Below are positions 1 through 6,132 of a stretch of 8,666 nt of DNA, in pieces. Source of the DNA: Candidatus Aminicenantota bacterium (GTDB taxonomy: Bacteria > Acidobacteriota > UBA6911 > RPQK01 > JAJDTT01); assembly GCA_026706325.1 (NCBI GenBank), contig JAPOYZ010000492.1, positions 1-8,666 of the forward strand. Reading direction: 5' to 3'. Positions within the stretch are counted from its first letter, which is position 1; the number at the start of each line of letters is the position of its first letter. The notes below the pieces were generated by a model. The model made no database searches. It had not been told where the DNA came from and was given only the letters and a program-made list of their open reading frames with translations. The translations under genes and the position numbers were made by a program.

Positions 1-157
1 CTTCCGAACCCGCCGTGCCGCCGCACATGTACAGGAAAGGTCAAGACTACCACGCAGGGAAACTGGTAAGCTTGACCGCCGTCCGAGGGCTGCCGGGGCA
101 TTCCCGGGAATCTCCGGGACCGCCGCATTCAACATCATCGTCGAGAGGAGAGTCCGA

Positions 158-1147
158 ATGAAGCTGAGACCGTTGGGCAAGACGGGACTCATGATGAGTC
201 CCATCGGATTGGGTTGCGCCACCTTTGGGCGAGAGGTCGACGAGGAGACCTCCTGGAGGGTGTTGGACTATGCCGTGGAAAAGGGCATCACCTTCCTGGA
301 TACGGCCGAATCCTACGGCGGGGGCAACTCCCAGCAGTACCGCATCAAGGAGTACGGGGTAAAGGACAGGCGCGAGGTCACCGTGGAGATGAACTCCTCG
401 GAGAACATCATCGGCCGCTGGATGGAGGCGCGGGGATGCCGCAACGAGGTCACCCTCTGCACCAAGGTGAGTACCGGAGCCAGTCCGGAAAATATCCGCA
501 AGGCTCTGGCGGCGAGCCTGGAGCGGCTCCGGACCGACTCGGTCGACGCCTACAAGATCCACTCCCCCGATCCCAACGTCCCCATCGGGGAGAGCCTGGA
601 CGCCCTCAACCAGGAAGCGGACGCGGGACGCATCGTGGCGTTGGGTTGCAGCAATTTCACTGCGGACATGCTGCGCGAGTCCCTGGAGATCAGCCGCCAG
701 CGGGGATATCGCTGTTTCGAGATCACCCAGCCGCCGTACAACCTGGCGTTACGGGAGTACGAGACCGACCTCTTCCCTCTTTGCAGACGCGAACGGATCG
801 CCATCACCACCTACAGTCCTCTGGGAGCCGGCTTTTTCGCTGGAAAGTACACGGCCGGAATGGAAGAACTGCCTTCCGGAACCCGCTTTGACATCGTTCC
901 GGGACACGGAGACATCTACTTCCACGACCGGTTCTTCAAGATCGTGGAACAGTTGCGTGCCAAGTCCGGGGAGACGGGGATTCCCATGGTGCGCCTGGCC
1001 ATGGCCTGGGCCATGAGCAACCCGGACGTGACAGCCGTGCTGGCGGGGGCGCGCAAATTCGACCACATCGACAACGCCCTGGAATCCTTCCGGATGGACC
1101 TGGATCCCGAATTGAAGGCCGAAATGTCCTCGTGGGGGGAAATCTGA
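158..1147 (+). CDS. Aldo/keto reductase (NAD(P)H-dependent oxidoreductase)
   Basis: This 329-residue protein has the usual single-domain (alpha/beta)8 aldo/keto reductase length and motifs. The opening MKLRPLGKTGL...IGLGCATFG is typical of the superfamily. The catalytic tetrad can be placed at Asp48 (FLDTA), Tyr53 (ESYG), Lys103 (CTKVS) and His135 (KIHSPD). Later family landmarks are GCSNF near residues 163-167, QPPYNLALRE near 191-200, TTYSPLGAGFFAGKY near 217-231, and a C-terminal cofactor-binding stretch VLAGARKFDHIDNALES. About 50 residues separate Tyr53 and Lys103, which implies an extra loop (around residues 58-80) compared with short AKRs. The family reduces aldehydes or ketones, or oxidises the matching alcohols, in the cytoplasm; the substrate is not readable here. 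The ATG at 158 has AGGAG at 146-150, seven bases upstream. It is the first gene of the window, 62 bp before the DUF523 gene, and its link to the later cassette is only positional. Confidence 0.93.
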   Translation: MKLRPLGKTGLMMSPIGLGCATFGREVDEETSWRVLDYAVEKGITFLDTAESYGGGNSQQYRIKEYGVKDRREVTVEMNSSENIIGRWMEARGCRNEVTLCTKVSTGASPENIRKALAASLERLRTDSVDAYKIHSPDPNVPIGESLDALNQEADAGRIVALGCSNFTADMLRESLEISRQRGYRCFEITQPPYNLALREYETDLFPLCRRERIAITTYSPLGAGFFAGKYTAGMEELPSGTRFDIVPGHGDIYFHDRFFKIVEQLRAKSGETGIPMVRLAMAWAMSNPDVTAVLAGARKFDHIDNALESFRMDLDPELKAEMSSWGEI

Positions 1148-1209
1148 TCCGTTGAGGCGCCCACCGCGAGCCGGCGCGACCGGAAAGCCTGGCCGGGAGT
1201 ACGCGACCA

Positions 1210-2205
1210 TTGAAGTCCGATAGCCGGACCCCGACGCCCGTCGTGGTTCTGAGCCGTTGCCTCGGCGTGGAGGCCTGCCGCTACAACGGCAAGATGATCC
1301 GGGAAGACTTCATCCACCAGCTCTCGTCATACGTCGAATTCCGGCCGGTCTGCCCCGAACTGGAGATCGGCCTGGGGGTGCCTCGCGACCCGATTCAGAT
1401 CATCTCCGGCGACGGCGGCCGGACCCTGGTCCAGCCGGCGACCGGACGCGACCTGACCCGGTCCATGATCACCTTCAGCCAGGGGTTTTCGAAAAGGCTG
1501 AAGGAAGTGGATGGATTCATCCTCAAGAGCCGGTCTCCCAGTTGCGGAATCCGGGACACCAAGATCCACGACGCCGATCAGGTGACGGTGCTGGAACGGG
1601 GCGCCGGGATCTTCGCCGCGGCCATTCTGGAGCGCTTTCCCGACACTGCCGTCGAGGACGAGAAGCGGCTCCGGAATCGAATCCGGCGGGAACATTTCCT
1701 GACCCGCCTCTATGTGCTGGCCCGGCTCCGCCGAATCGCCCGGCAACCGACCCGGGAAGCCCTGAGCCGGTTCCATGCGGCGAATCACCTGATGCTCATG
1801 GCCTACAACCGCACGGAGCTGGATCAACTGGACCGGCTGTTGTCGGACAACGGAGATGCCGACGCGGCCGTCCTGGCCAGGGCGTACAAGAGGCGTTTGT
1901 CAAACGCGCTGTCCCGCAGTCCCCGCTACACCTCACTCATCGGCGTCCTGATCTACGCCCTGGGGCCGATTTCCAAGCAGTTGACCGACCGGGACAAGGC
2001 TCGTTTTCTGGATCGGCTGGAGCGGTTCCGGAACGGGAAGATTCCCGCCAGCGGACCGGTGGGCCTGCTGCGGTCGTGGGTCATGCGCCATGGCACGAGA
2101 GACCTGAGGAATCAGACCTTGTTCAACCCTTACCCCACGGAGTTGAACGACATCGCCCGCCCGGCCTCGAAGAAACCCCGGCAACGGTCTCTCTATGACA
2201 TTTGA
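1210..2205 (+). CDS. DUF523-DUF1722 fusion protein (TudS/YbgA type)
   Basis: A 331-residue protein with two recognisable domains. Residues about 10-150 are DUF523: SRCLG (Cys17), EACRYNG (Cys23), CPELEIGLGVPR (Cys48) and KSRSPSCGIRD (Cys112). The related thiouracil desulfidase TudS carries an Fe-S cluster on conserved cysteines, so Cys17, Cys48 and Cys112 are the likely cluster ligands here; that assignment is inference. Residues about 160-315 are DUF1722 (YbgA-like): REHFLTRLYVLARLR, FHAANHLMLMAYN, and a C-terminal LRSWVMRH...QTLFNPYPTEL. The start is a TTG at 1210 with GGGAG at 1195-1199. The next in-frame ATG (1294) would remove Cys17 and Cys23, so it is rejected; a GTG at 1243 is possible. 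The biochemical role of the fused protein is not established. A sulfur-removal or RNA/nucleobase-related function is suggested by the TudS relationship only. It is flanked by intergenic gaps of 62 and about 98 bp and may be an independent housekeeping-type gene. Confidence 0.88.
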   Translation: MKSDSRTPTPVVVLSRCLGVEACRYNGKMIREDFIHQLSSYVEFRPVCPELEIGLGVPRDPIQIISGDGGRTLVQPATGRDLTRSMITFSQGFSKRLKEVDGFILKSRSPSCGIRDTKIHDADQVTVLERGAGIFAAAILERFPDTAVEDEKRLRNRIRREHFLTRLYVLARLRRIARQPTREALSRFHAANHLMLMAYNRTELDQLDRLLSDNGDADAAVLARAYKRRLSNALSRSPRYTSLIGVLIYALGPISKQLTDRDKARFLDRLERFRNGKIPASGPVGLLRSWVMRHGTRDLRNQTLFNPYPTELNDIARPASKKPRQRSLYDI

Positions 2206-2231
2206 TCCGGCCGCCTCCGGCGTATCGGTGA

Positions 2232-2297
2232 AACCGTGCGGGAGGGCTCACTTTCCGGCTTGCAATTGCCCCTCTCCCGTAGGAGTCTGGCACGGTT
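2232..2297 (+). promoter_or_regulatory. Structured leader upstream of the Gfo/Idh gene
   Basis: The 8-base arms AACCGTGC (2232-2239) and GCACGGTT (2290-2297) are perfect reverse complements. Inside them GGGAG (2240-2244) can pair with CTCCC (2274-2278), and GCAATTGC (2262-2269) is itself a perfect palindrome. The only Shine-Dalgarno-like sequence, AGGAG at 2281-2285, falls in the asymmetric bulge on the 3' side, 18 bases before the ATG at 2304. There is no U-tract after the stem, so it does not look like an intrinsic terminator. It could be a translation-controlling leader or a fortuitous GC-rich fold. No known riboswitch is recognised. Confidence 0.35.
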
Positions 2298-2303
2298 AGC
2301 GTG

Positions 2304-3290
2304 ATGAAACGGGTTCTGGTGGTGGGGGCGGGATCCATCGGATTGCGGCACCTGCGGCTCCTGACCGAAGTCGAAGGTTTCGCCGTCGAGGTCTGCGACA
2401 GCCGGCCCGATGGGTTGTCCGAAGCCGCAGCCGCCGTTCCCGGCGCCCGCCAATGGGGCGATTTCCAAGAGGCCGCCGCCTCCCGTCCCGACATGGTCTT
2501 CGTCTGCACTCCACCCGGCTCCCACGCCGCCCTGACCCGCATCGCCCTGGAATCGGGAGCCCATGTCTTCTGCGAGAAACCGATCTCCGATTCCGCCGCT
2601 GGCGCCAGGAGCATGATCCGGGATCAGCAACGGACGGACCGGCTTCTGAACGTGGGGTTCGTCCAGAGGTTCATGCCGGAGATGCTGCGCGCCCGGAAAC
2701 TCATCCGGGACGGCCGCATTGGACGGGTTTGCTATGCCCGCTTCTCCGTCGCCACGCTGAATACGCTGCAGAACTCCCGCTCCCGCCATCAGCGGGACGT
2801 CTTCGGCTCGGCGGCCCTGGACTACGTCTACGGGTTCGACACCTTCTGGTGGCTCATGAGGGAACGGCCCGTCTCGGTGTACGCCCGGGGCATCCAGGTC
2901 GAGGGACTCCCCTTCACCAGCCGCCCCAACCTCCTCAGCGCCGTAATCGAATATGAATCGGAGCGTGTCGCCGAGTTGCACATCGACTACGTCGCCTACC
3001 CGGACCGCTGCACGTATACGTTCCAGGGAGATCTGGGCTACGTTCGGGTGGATCTGAGCCGCAACATGGTGGAACACGGCGACCGGGAAACCGGACGGCG
3101 TTACGTGGAAAACCTCTCTGTGGACCGGGACGACGTGATGCGGGACCAGCGGGATCATTTTCTGGACGCTCTGGAGGGACGGCACCCGGTGAGCAGTCCG
3201 CCCCAGGACGCCCTTCACGGAACGCTGGGAGTGGACGCTCTGATACGATCTCTAAGAACAGGGCGGCCGGAACCCCTGGAGGCCGGCTGA
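2304..3290 (+). CDS. Gfo/Idh/MocA family NAD(P)-dependent oxidoreductase
   Basis: A protein of about 328 residues with an N-terminal Rossmann domain and a C-terminal substrate domain. Counting from the ATG at 2304, the dinucleotide motif is VLVVGAGSIGLRH (GAGSIG about residues 8-13), followed by the strand MVFVCTPPGSH and the signature HVFCEKPIS (Glu-Lys-Pro at about 91-93, the Lys being the usual catalytic/cofactor residue). The C-terminal domain has NVGFVQRFMPEM and GSAALDYVYGFDTFWWL. In that last motif the histidine often found in the family (D-x-x-H-x-x-D) is replaced by Tyr (about residue 176). The family oxidises or reduces sugars, inositols, aminosugars or other hydroxylated compounds. 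A GTG at 2301 is directly adjacent and could be the start instead. The Shine-Dalgarno spacing is unusually long either way. It is the first gene of a tight run with the two amidohydrolases, the next one starting 17 bp after its stop. Confidence 0.92.
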   Translation: MKRVLVVGAGSIGLRHLRLLTEVEGFAVEVCDSRPDGLSEAAAAVPGARQWGDFQEAAASRPDMVFVCTPPGSHAALTRIALESGAHVFCEKPISDSAAGARSMIRDQQRTDRLLNVGFVQRFMPEMLRARKLIRDGRIGRVCYARFSVATLNTLQNSRSRHQRDVFGSAALDYVYGFDTFWWLMRERPVSVYARGIQVEGLPFTSRPNLLSAVIEYESERVAELHIDYVAYPDRCTYTFQGDLGYVRVDLSRNMVEHGDRETGRRYVENLSVDRDDVMRDQRDHFLDALEGRHPVSSPPQDALHGTLGVDALIRSLRTGRPEPLEAG

Positions 3291-3307
3291 AGGGCCGGGG
3301 AGTCGGA

Positions 3308-4345
3308 ATGATCGACTGCGACATCCACAACCAGCTTCCCTCCCTGGAAACGCTGGTGCCCTACCTGAACGAGCACTGGCGGGCGTACATCCGCGAATCG
3401 GCGTTCGTGGGCCCCGACGTGAACGACTATCCCGTTGGTACAGGCATTCCGGCGCGGCCGGGCACGACCCCTCCGTCCGGGGGGCCACCCGGTTCCGACC
3501 CCGGGTTCCTCTGCGCCCAGACCCTGGACGCCTGGGACCTGGAGTTGGGCATCCTGAACTGCACCTACTGGGTCCAGAGCGTCCACAACGAATACCTGGC
3601 GTCGGCGCTGGCCACCGCCATCAACACCTGGCAGGCGGAGCACTGGCTGACGGCGGATTCCCGCCTGCGCGCCTCCCTGGTGGTGCCGAGCCAGAACCCG
3701 GCTCTGGCCGCCCGGGAGATCGATCGCATGGGGCATCATCCCGGCTTCGTGCAGGTGATCCTTCCGGTCCGGTCCTGGACTCCCTACGGAAACCGCCGAT
3801 TCGATCCACTCTACGAGGCGGCCCTCCGCCACGACCTGGTGGTGGGGATCCACTTCGGCGGTTCCTCCGGCAACCCGCCCACCCCCTGCGGGTGGCCCTC
3901 CACCTATCTGGAGGAATACGCCGGCATGTCCCAGGTCTTCCAGTCGCAGGTCCTGAGCCTGATTGCCGATGGGACCTTCGACCGCTATCCCGACTTGCGG
4001 GTGGCTCTGATCGAGGGCGGCTTCACCTGGATGCCCTCCCTGATGTGGCGGCTCGACAAGGAATGGAGAGGACTGCGACGGGACATCCCGTGGGTCAAGC
4101 GGCCCCCTTCGGAGTACATCCGGGAACACATCCGCCTGACTCTGCAGCCCGTGGACGCGCCGCCCCGGACCCGGCAGTTGCAGGAGGTCCTCGGGCAGAT
4201 GGACGGACAGGACCTCCTGATGTTCTCGTCCGACTACCCGCACTGCCACAATGACACCGCGGGGAAAGCCCTTCCGGCCCAGCTTCCCGGCTTGCCCTGG
4301 GACCGGATCGGATCCGAAAATGCCCGTGAGTTCTACCGGCTTTAA
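3308..4345 (+). CDS. Amidohydrolase family protein, copy 1 (COG2159 / Amidohydro_2)
   Basis: A 345-residue TIM-barrel metal hydrolase of the ACMSD / gamma-resorcylate decarboxylase type (Amidohydro_2). It starts MIDCDIHN, so the N-terminal metal motif is Asp5-x-His7 rather than His-x-His. Other probable active-site residues are His182 (GIHFGG), Glu236 (LIEGGFTWMP) and Asp309 (FSSDYPH). The conserved blocks HPGFVQVIL, YAGMSQVFQSQVLSLIADG, RLDKEW and SENAREFYRL occur in the same order in the neighbouring paralogue. Family members hydrolyse C-N, C-C or ester bonds or decarboxylate aromatic acids, usually with Zn or Mn; the substrate cannot be read. The loop after the catalytic Asp is HCHNDT, where copy 2 has HWDFDS. 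The ATG at 3308 has GGGGAG at 3297-3302. Its stop codon TAA is part of the next gene's strong Shine-Dalgarno, so the two are almost certainly co-translated. Confidence 0.92.
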   Translation: MIDCDIHNQLPSLETLVPYLNEHWRAYIRESAFVGPDVNDYPVGTGIPARPGTTPPSGGPPGSDPGFLCAQTLDAWDLELGILNCTYWVQSVHNEYLASALATAINTWQAEHWLTADSRLRASLVVPSQNPALAAREIDRMGHHPGFVQVILPVRSWTPYGNRRFDPLYEAALRHDLVVGIHFGGSSGNPPTPCGWPSTYLEEYAGMSQVFQSQVLSLIADGTFDRYPDLRVALIEGGFTWMPSLMWRLDKEWRGLRRDIPWVKRPPSEYIREHIRLTLQPVDAPPRTRQLQEVLGQMDGQDLLMFSSDYPHCHNDTAGKALPAQLPGLPWDRIGSENAREFYRL

Positions 4346-4350
4346 GGAGG
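4344..4350 (+). promoter_or_regulatory. Strong ribosome binding site that fixes the amidohydrolase 2 start
   Basis: AAGGAGG at 4344-4350 overlaps the TAA stop of amidohydrolase 1 (4343-4345) and lies five bases before the ATG at 4356. This near-perfect complement of the 16S rRNA 3' end favours 4356 over the in-frame upstream starts that would lie inside the previous gene, and it predicts translational coupling of the two paralogues. Confidence 0.8.
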
Positions 4351-4355
4351 AGACC

Positions 4356-5492
4356 ATGGCCATCGCCGTTGAACCGCAGACTCGCACCCGGACCGCCGGA
4401 AGGCGCCGATCCAAGACCGCGGCCATCGACTGCGACATCCACAACGCGCTGCCCTCGGATGAGGCGATCCGCAAGTACCTCCCCCGGCGCTGGCGGAATC
4501 ACCACCGGGTGTTCGGACTCCGGGGGCACATCGGCTGCGAGTACCCCCGAGCCAGTCCCAACGCCGCACGGCACGACTCCTGGCCGCCTTCCGGCCTGCC
4601 CGCCGGTTCGGACCTGGATTTCCTTCGGGAACAGTTGCTGGACGAGTGGGACATGGAATACGGCATCCTGAACTGCCTCATCGGCGCCGGACGGCAGCAA
4701 AACCTGGAGTTCGGAGCCGCCTTTTCCCAGGGCCTGAACGACTGGCAGATCGAGGGTTGGCTGGACCCCGAGCCGAGGCTGCGGGCCTCCGTCGTGATCC
4801 CCTACGAAGACGGCGAGCTCTCGGCGGCCGAGATCGACCGCGTCGGAGACCATCCCGGCTATGTCCAGGTGCTGGTGGCCGCCCGCACCCAACAGCCGCT
4901 GGGCCGGCGCAAGTACTGGAAGATATATGAGGCCTGCGAGCGCCACGATCTCCCCTTCGGCATCCACTTCGGAGGAAACTCGGGCCAGCCCCTGACCGGC
5001 GGAGGATGGCCGAACCATTACTACGAGGACCACGCCGGCATGCCCCAGGCCTTTCAGTCCCAGGTGATCAGCCTGGTCACGGAAGGGGTGTTCGAAAGAT
5101 TCCCCGGATTGAAGGTGGTGCTGATCGAGGGTGGATTCGCCTGGCTGCCTCCCCTCATGTGGCGCCTGGACCGTTCCTGGCGGAGGCTCAAGGAGGAGGT
5201 TCCCGACCTGAGGCGGCTGCCGTCCGAAACCATCCGCCGCCATTTCTGGCTCACCACTCAACCCATGGAGGAGCCGCCCCGGCACGAGTATCTCGTGCAG
5301 TTGCTGGAACAACTGGACATGGACGACCGTCTCCTCTTCGCCACCGACTACCCTCACTGGGACTTCGACTCTCCGGCACAAGCCATCCCGCCGAGCCTCC
5401 CCCGCGAGTTCCGGCGAGGCGTCATGTCGGAGAACGCCCGGAGCCTCTACGATTTCGGAGAGGGGAGCGGCGGCTTTCTTGCCGCCGAATAG
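4356..5492 (+). CDS. Amidohydrolase family protein, copy 2 (COG2159 / Amidohydro_2)
   Basis: A 378-residue paralogue of the preceding protein, alignable along nearly its whole length. It has an N-terminal extension of about 22 residues rich in Arg/Lys (RTRTAGRRRSK) with no hydrophobic segment, so it is not a signal peptide. Active-site candidates are Asp27-x-His29 (DCDIHN), His204 (GIHFGG), Glu258 (LIEGGFAWLP) and Asp331 (FATDYPHWDFDSP). Other conserved blocks are DHPGYVQVLV, HAGMPQAFQSQVISLV, HFWLTTQPMEEPP and SENARSLYDF. The fold belongs to the metal-dependent ACMSD/resorcylate decarboxylase group, with the reaction unknown. Two adjacent, translationally coupled paralogues suggest either a heteromer or two successive or alternative substrates. 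The last residues, SGGFLAAE, are encoded by the first of three 28-bp hairpin repeats, and the stop codon TAG (5490-5492) spans the junction of repeats 1 and 2. The domain itself ends near YDF, where copy 1 also stops. Confidence 0.92.
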   Translation: MAIAVEPQTRTRTAGRRRSKTAAIDCDIHNALPSDEAIRKYLPRRWRNHHRVFGLRGHIGCEYPRASPNAARHDSWPPSGLPAGSDLDFLREQLLDEWDMEYGILNCLIGAGRQQNLEFGAAFSQGLNDWQIEGWLDPEPRLRASVVIPYEDGELSAAEIDRVGDHPGYVQVLVAARTQQPLGRRKYWKIYEACERHDLPFGIHFGGNSGQPLTGGGWPNHYYEDHAGMPQAFQSQVISLVTEGVFERFPGLKVVLIEGGFAWLPPLMWRLDRSWRRLKEEVPDLRRLPSETIRRHFWLTTQPMEEPPRHEYLVQLLEQLDMDDRLLFATDYPHWDFDSPAQAIPPSLPREFRRGVMSENARSLYDFGEGSGGFLAAE

Positions 5493-5547
5493 GAGCGGCG
5501 GTTTCCTAACCGCCGAACTGGAGCGGCGGCTTTCTTGCCGCCGAACT
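5464..5547 (+). repeat. Three tandem 28-bp hairpin repeats
   Basis: Three units start at 5464, 5492 and 5520, with an exact 28-base period and no spacers. Each begins GGAGCGGCGG and ends CCGCCGAA plus two bases. Each unit folds on itself: units 1 and 3 pair CGGCGGC with GCCGCCG, and unit 2 pairs CGGCGGTT with AACCGCCG. Between units the stem position C-G becomes T-A, and a T.T mismatch becomes T-A, so the differences keep or extend base pairing. Unit 1 lies inside the end of the amidohydrolase 2 gene. These resemble dispersed palindromic repeats of intergenic regions. They may act as 3' mRNA stabilisers or weak terminators, although no U-tract follows. Confidence 0.9.
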
Positions 5548-5575
5548 CCGGAGTAACCAGTTGGCGCAGCGAATC

Positions 5576-5594
5576 GGGCGATTGGAAATCGTCC
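5576..5594 (+). repeat. Fourth, diverged hairpin after the array
   Basis: GGGCGATT (5576-5583) and AATCGTCC (5587-5594) pair over eight positions with one G-T wobble and a three-base loop. Read on the minus strand the core GATTTCC...CGCC resembles the GGTTTCC...CGCC core of repeat unit 2, so it could be an inverted, diverged member of the same family. It lies 22 bases before the Rieske start codon, in a position to affect its translation. Confidence 0.5.
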
Positions 5595-5616
5595 TTCCAG
5601 AACGAACAACGGGCCA

Positions 5617-6096
5617 ATGCCGGTGAAGCGACACCTGATCTGCAGCGTCGACTCCCTGCCCCCCGGTTCCCGCAAGCTGGTGAAGATCGGCGTCCGGTCC
5701 ATCGGCGTTTTCAACGTGGACGGCCGATTCTACGCCCTTCGCAACAGTTGTCCCCATCAGGGCGGCCCGATCTGCTTGGGACACCTCACGGGGTTCGCCA
5801 CGTCGCCGACTCCAGGCGAGTTCGAGTACTTGCGGAAAGGAGAGATCCTGCGCTGTCCCTGGCACGGGTGGGAGTTCGACGTCAAGACCGGCCAGTCCTG
5901 GTTCGACCCGGCCCGGCTGCGGGTGGCCACCTATCCGGCACGGGTCGAAAGCGGCGCCGCTCTGGCGACAGAGAACCGCGGCCCCGAGTCCGATCCCGGG
6001 ATGAGCGGCCTCCGACCGGGACCGTACACGCTGGAGACCTACCCGGTGGCGGTGGAAGAAGACTACGTCGTCGTGGAGGTGCCAGGCAGCTCTTGA
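5617..6096 (+). CDS. Small Rieske [2Fe-2S] protein
   Basis: A 159-residue protein consisting essentially of one Rieske domain. The cluster ligands are Cys45 and His47 (SCPHQGGPICLG) and Cys80 and His83 (LRCPWHGWEFDVKTG). The two motifs are about 32 residues apart, more than in compact Rieske ferredoxins, owing to an insert around residues 55-76. The C-terminal part (GPYTLETYPVAVEEDYVVVEV) is the closing beta strands. There is no transmembrane segment or twin-arginine signal, so it should be cytoplasmic. Such proteins carry electrons or form the Rieske part of aromatic-ring dioxygenases, but no catalytic oxygenase subunit (mononuclear iron domain) or reductase is present in the window, so its partner is unknown. 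The ATG at 5617 fits the start of the domain but has no evident Shine-Dalgarno; a GTG at 5623 is a weaker alternative. It follows the hairpin array and ends directly before the promoter/operator region of the next gene. Confidence 0.9.
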   Translation: MPVKRHLICSVDSLPPGSRKLVKIGVRSIGVFNVDGRFYALRNSCPHQGGPICLGHLTGFATSPTPGEFEYLRKGEILRCPWHGWEFDVKTGQSWFDPARLRVATYPARVESGAALATENRGPESDPGMSGLRPGPYTLETYPVAVEEDYVVVEVPGSS

Positions 6097-6126
6097 GTGA
6101 CATCATTTTTGAGAACTCATTATGAT
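6097..6126 (+). promoter_or_regulatory. Putative sigma70-type promoter for a leaderless transcript
   Basis: GTGACA (6097-6102) matches five of six bases of the -35 consensus, and TATGAT (6121-6126) matches five of six of the -10 consensus, with an 18-base spacer. The expected transcription start, six to seven bases after the -10, would fall on or next to the ATG at 6133. No Shine-Dalgarno precedes that ATG, which agrees with a leaderless mRNA. This is inferred from sequence alone. Confidence 0.45.
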
Positions 6127-6129
6127 GTC
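6099..6129 (+). promoter_or_regulatory. Inverted-repeat operator overlapping the promoter
   Basis: GACATCAT (6099-6106) and ATGATGTC (6122-6129) are perfect reverse complements. Their centre holds a second inverted repeat, TGAGAACTCA (6110-6119), with nearly the same midpoint. The outer arms cover the putative -35 and -10 boxes. Ribbon-helix-helix antitoxins normally repress their own operon by binding such palindromes, so the next gene's product is the natural candidate ligand. Confidence 0.5.
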
Positions 6130-6132
6130 GTG

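Noticed and set aside
3..161. Possible 3' end of an upstream gene overlapping the aldo/keto reductase start by ATGA
   Set aside because: The frame is open from the window edge to TGA at 159-161, but its Pro/Ser-rich end shows no recognisable domain; another frame stops at 67-69. It cannot be decided which, if any, is coding.
1257..2198. Plus-strand frame of 313 codons overlapping the DUF523 gene
   Set aside because: Arg/Pro/Gly-rich out-of-frame translation; the overlapping frame has conserved DUF523 and DUF1722 motifs.
4251..4355. Upstream start for amidohydrolase 2 inside copy 1
   Set aside because: The strong AAGGAGG ribosome binding site at 4344-4350 and the paralogue alignment both point to the ATG at 4356.
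2193..4474. Minus-strand open frames of 341 and 419 codons
   Set aside because: Both are opposite recognisable Gfo/Idh and amidohydrolase genes and show only low-complexity GC-rich translation.
5464..5547. CRISPR array
   Set aside because: The 28-base units are directly adjacent with no spacers, each unit is a complete hairpin, and no cas gene is present.
5464..5547. Rho-independent terminator
   Set aside because: The stems are strong, but no run of T follows any of them, so termination is not claimed.
4095..5714. Long minus-strand open frame of 539 codons
   Set aside because: It lies opposite the amidohydrolase 2 gene and the repeat array; its translation is Gly/Pro/Arg/Val-rich without domain motifs, as expected for the antisense of high-GC codons.
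6097..6132. GTG start for the antitoxin-like gene directly after the Rieske stop
   Set aside because: The 12 extra residues do not belong to the family start, no ribosome binding site precedes it, and the stretch looks like promoter/operator DNA; coupling cannot be fully excluded.
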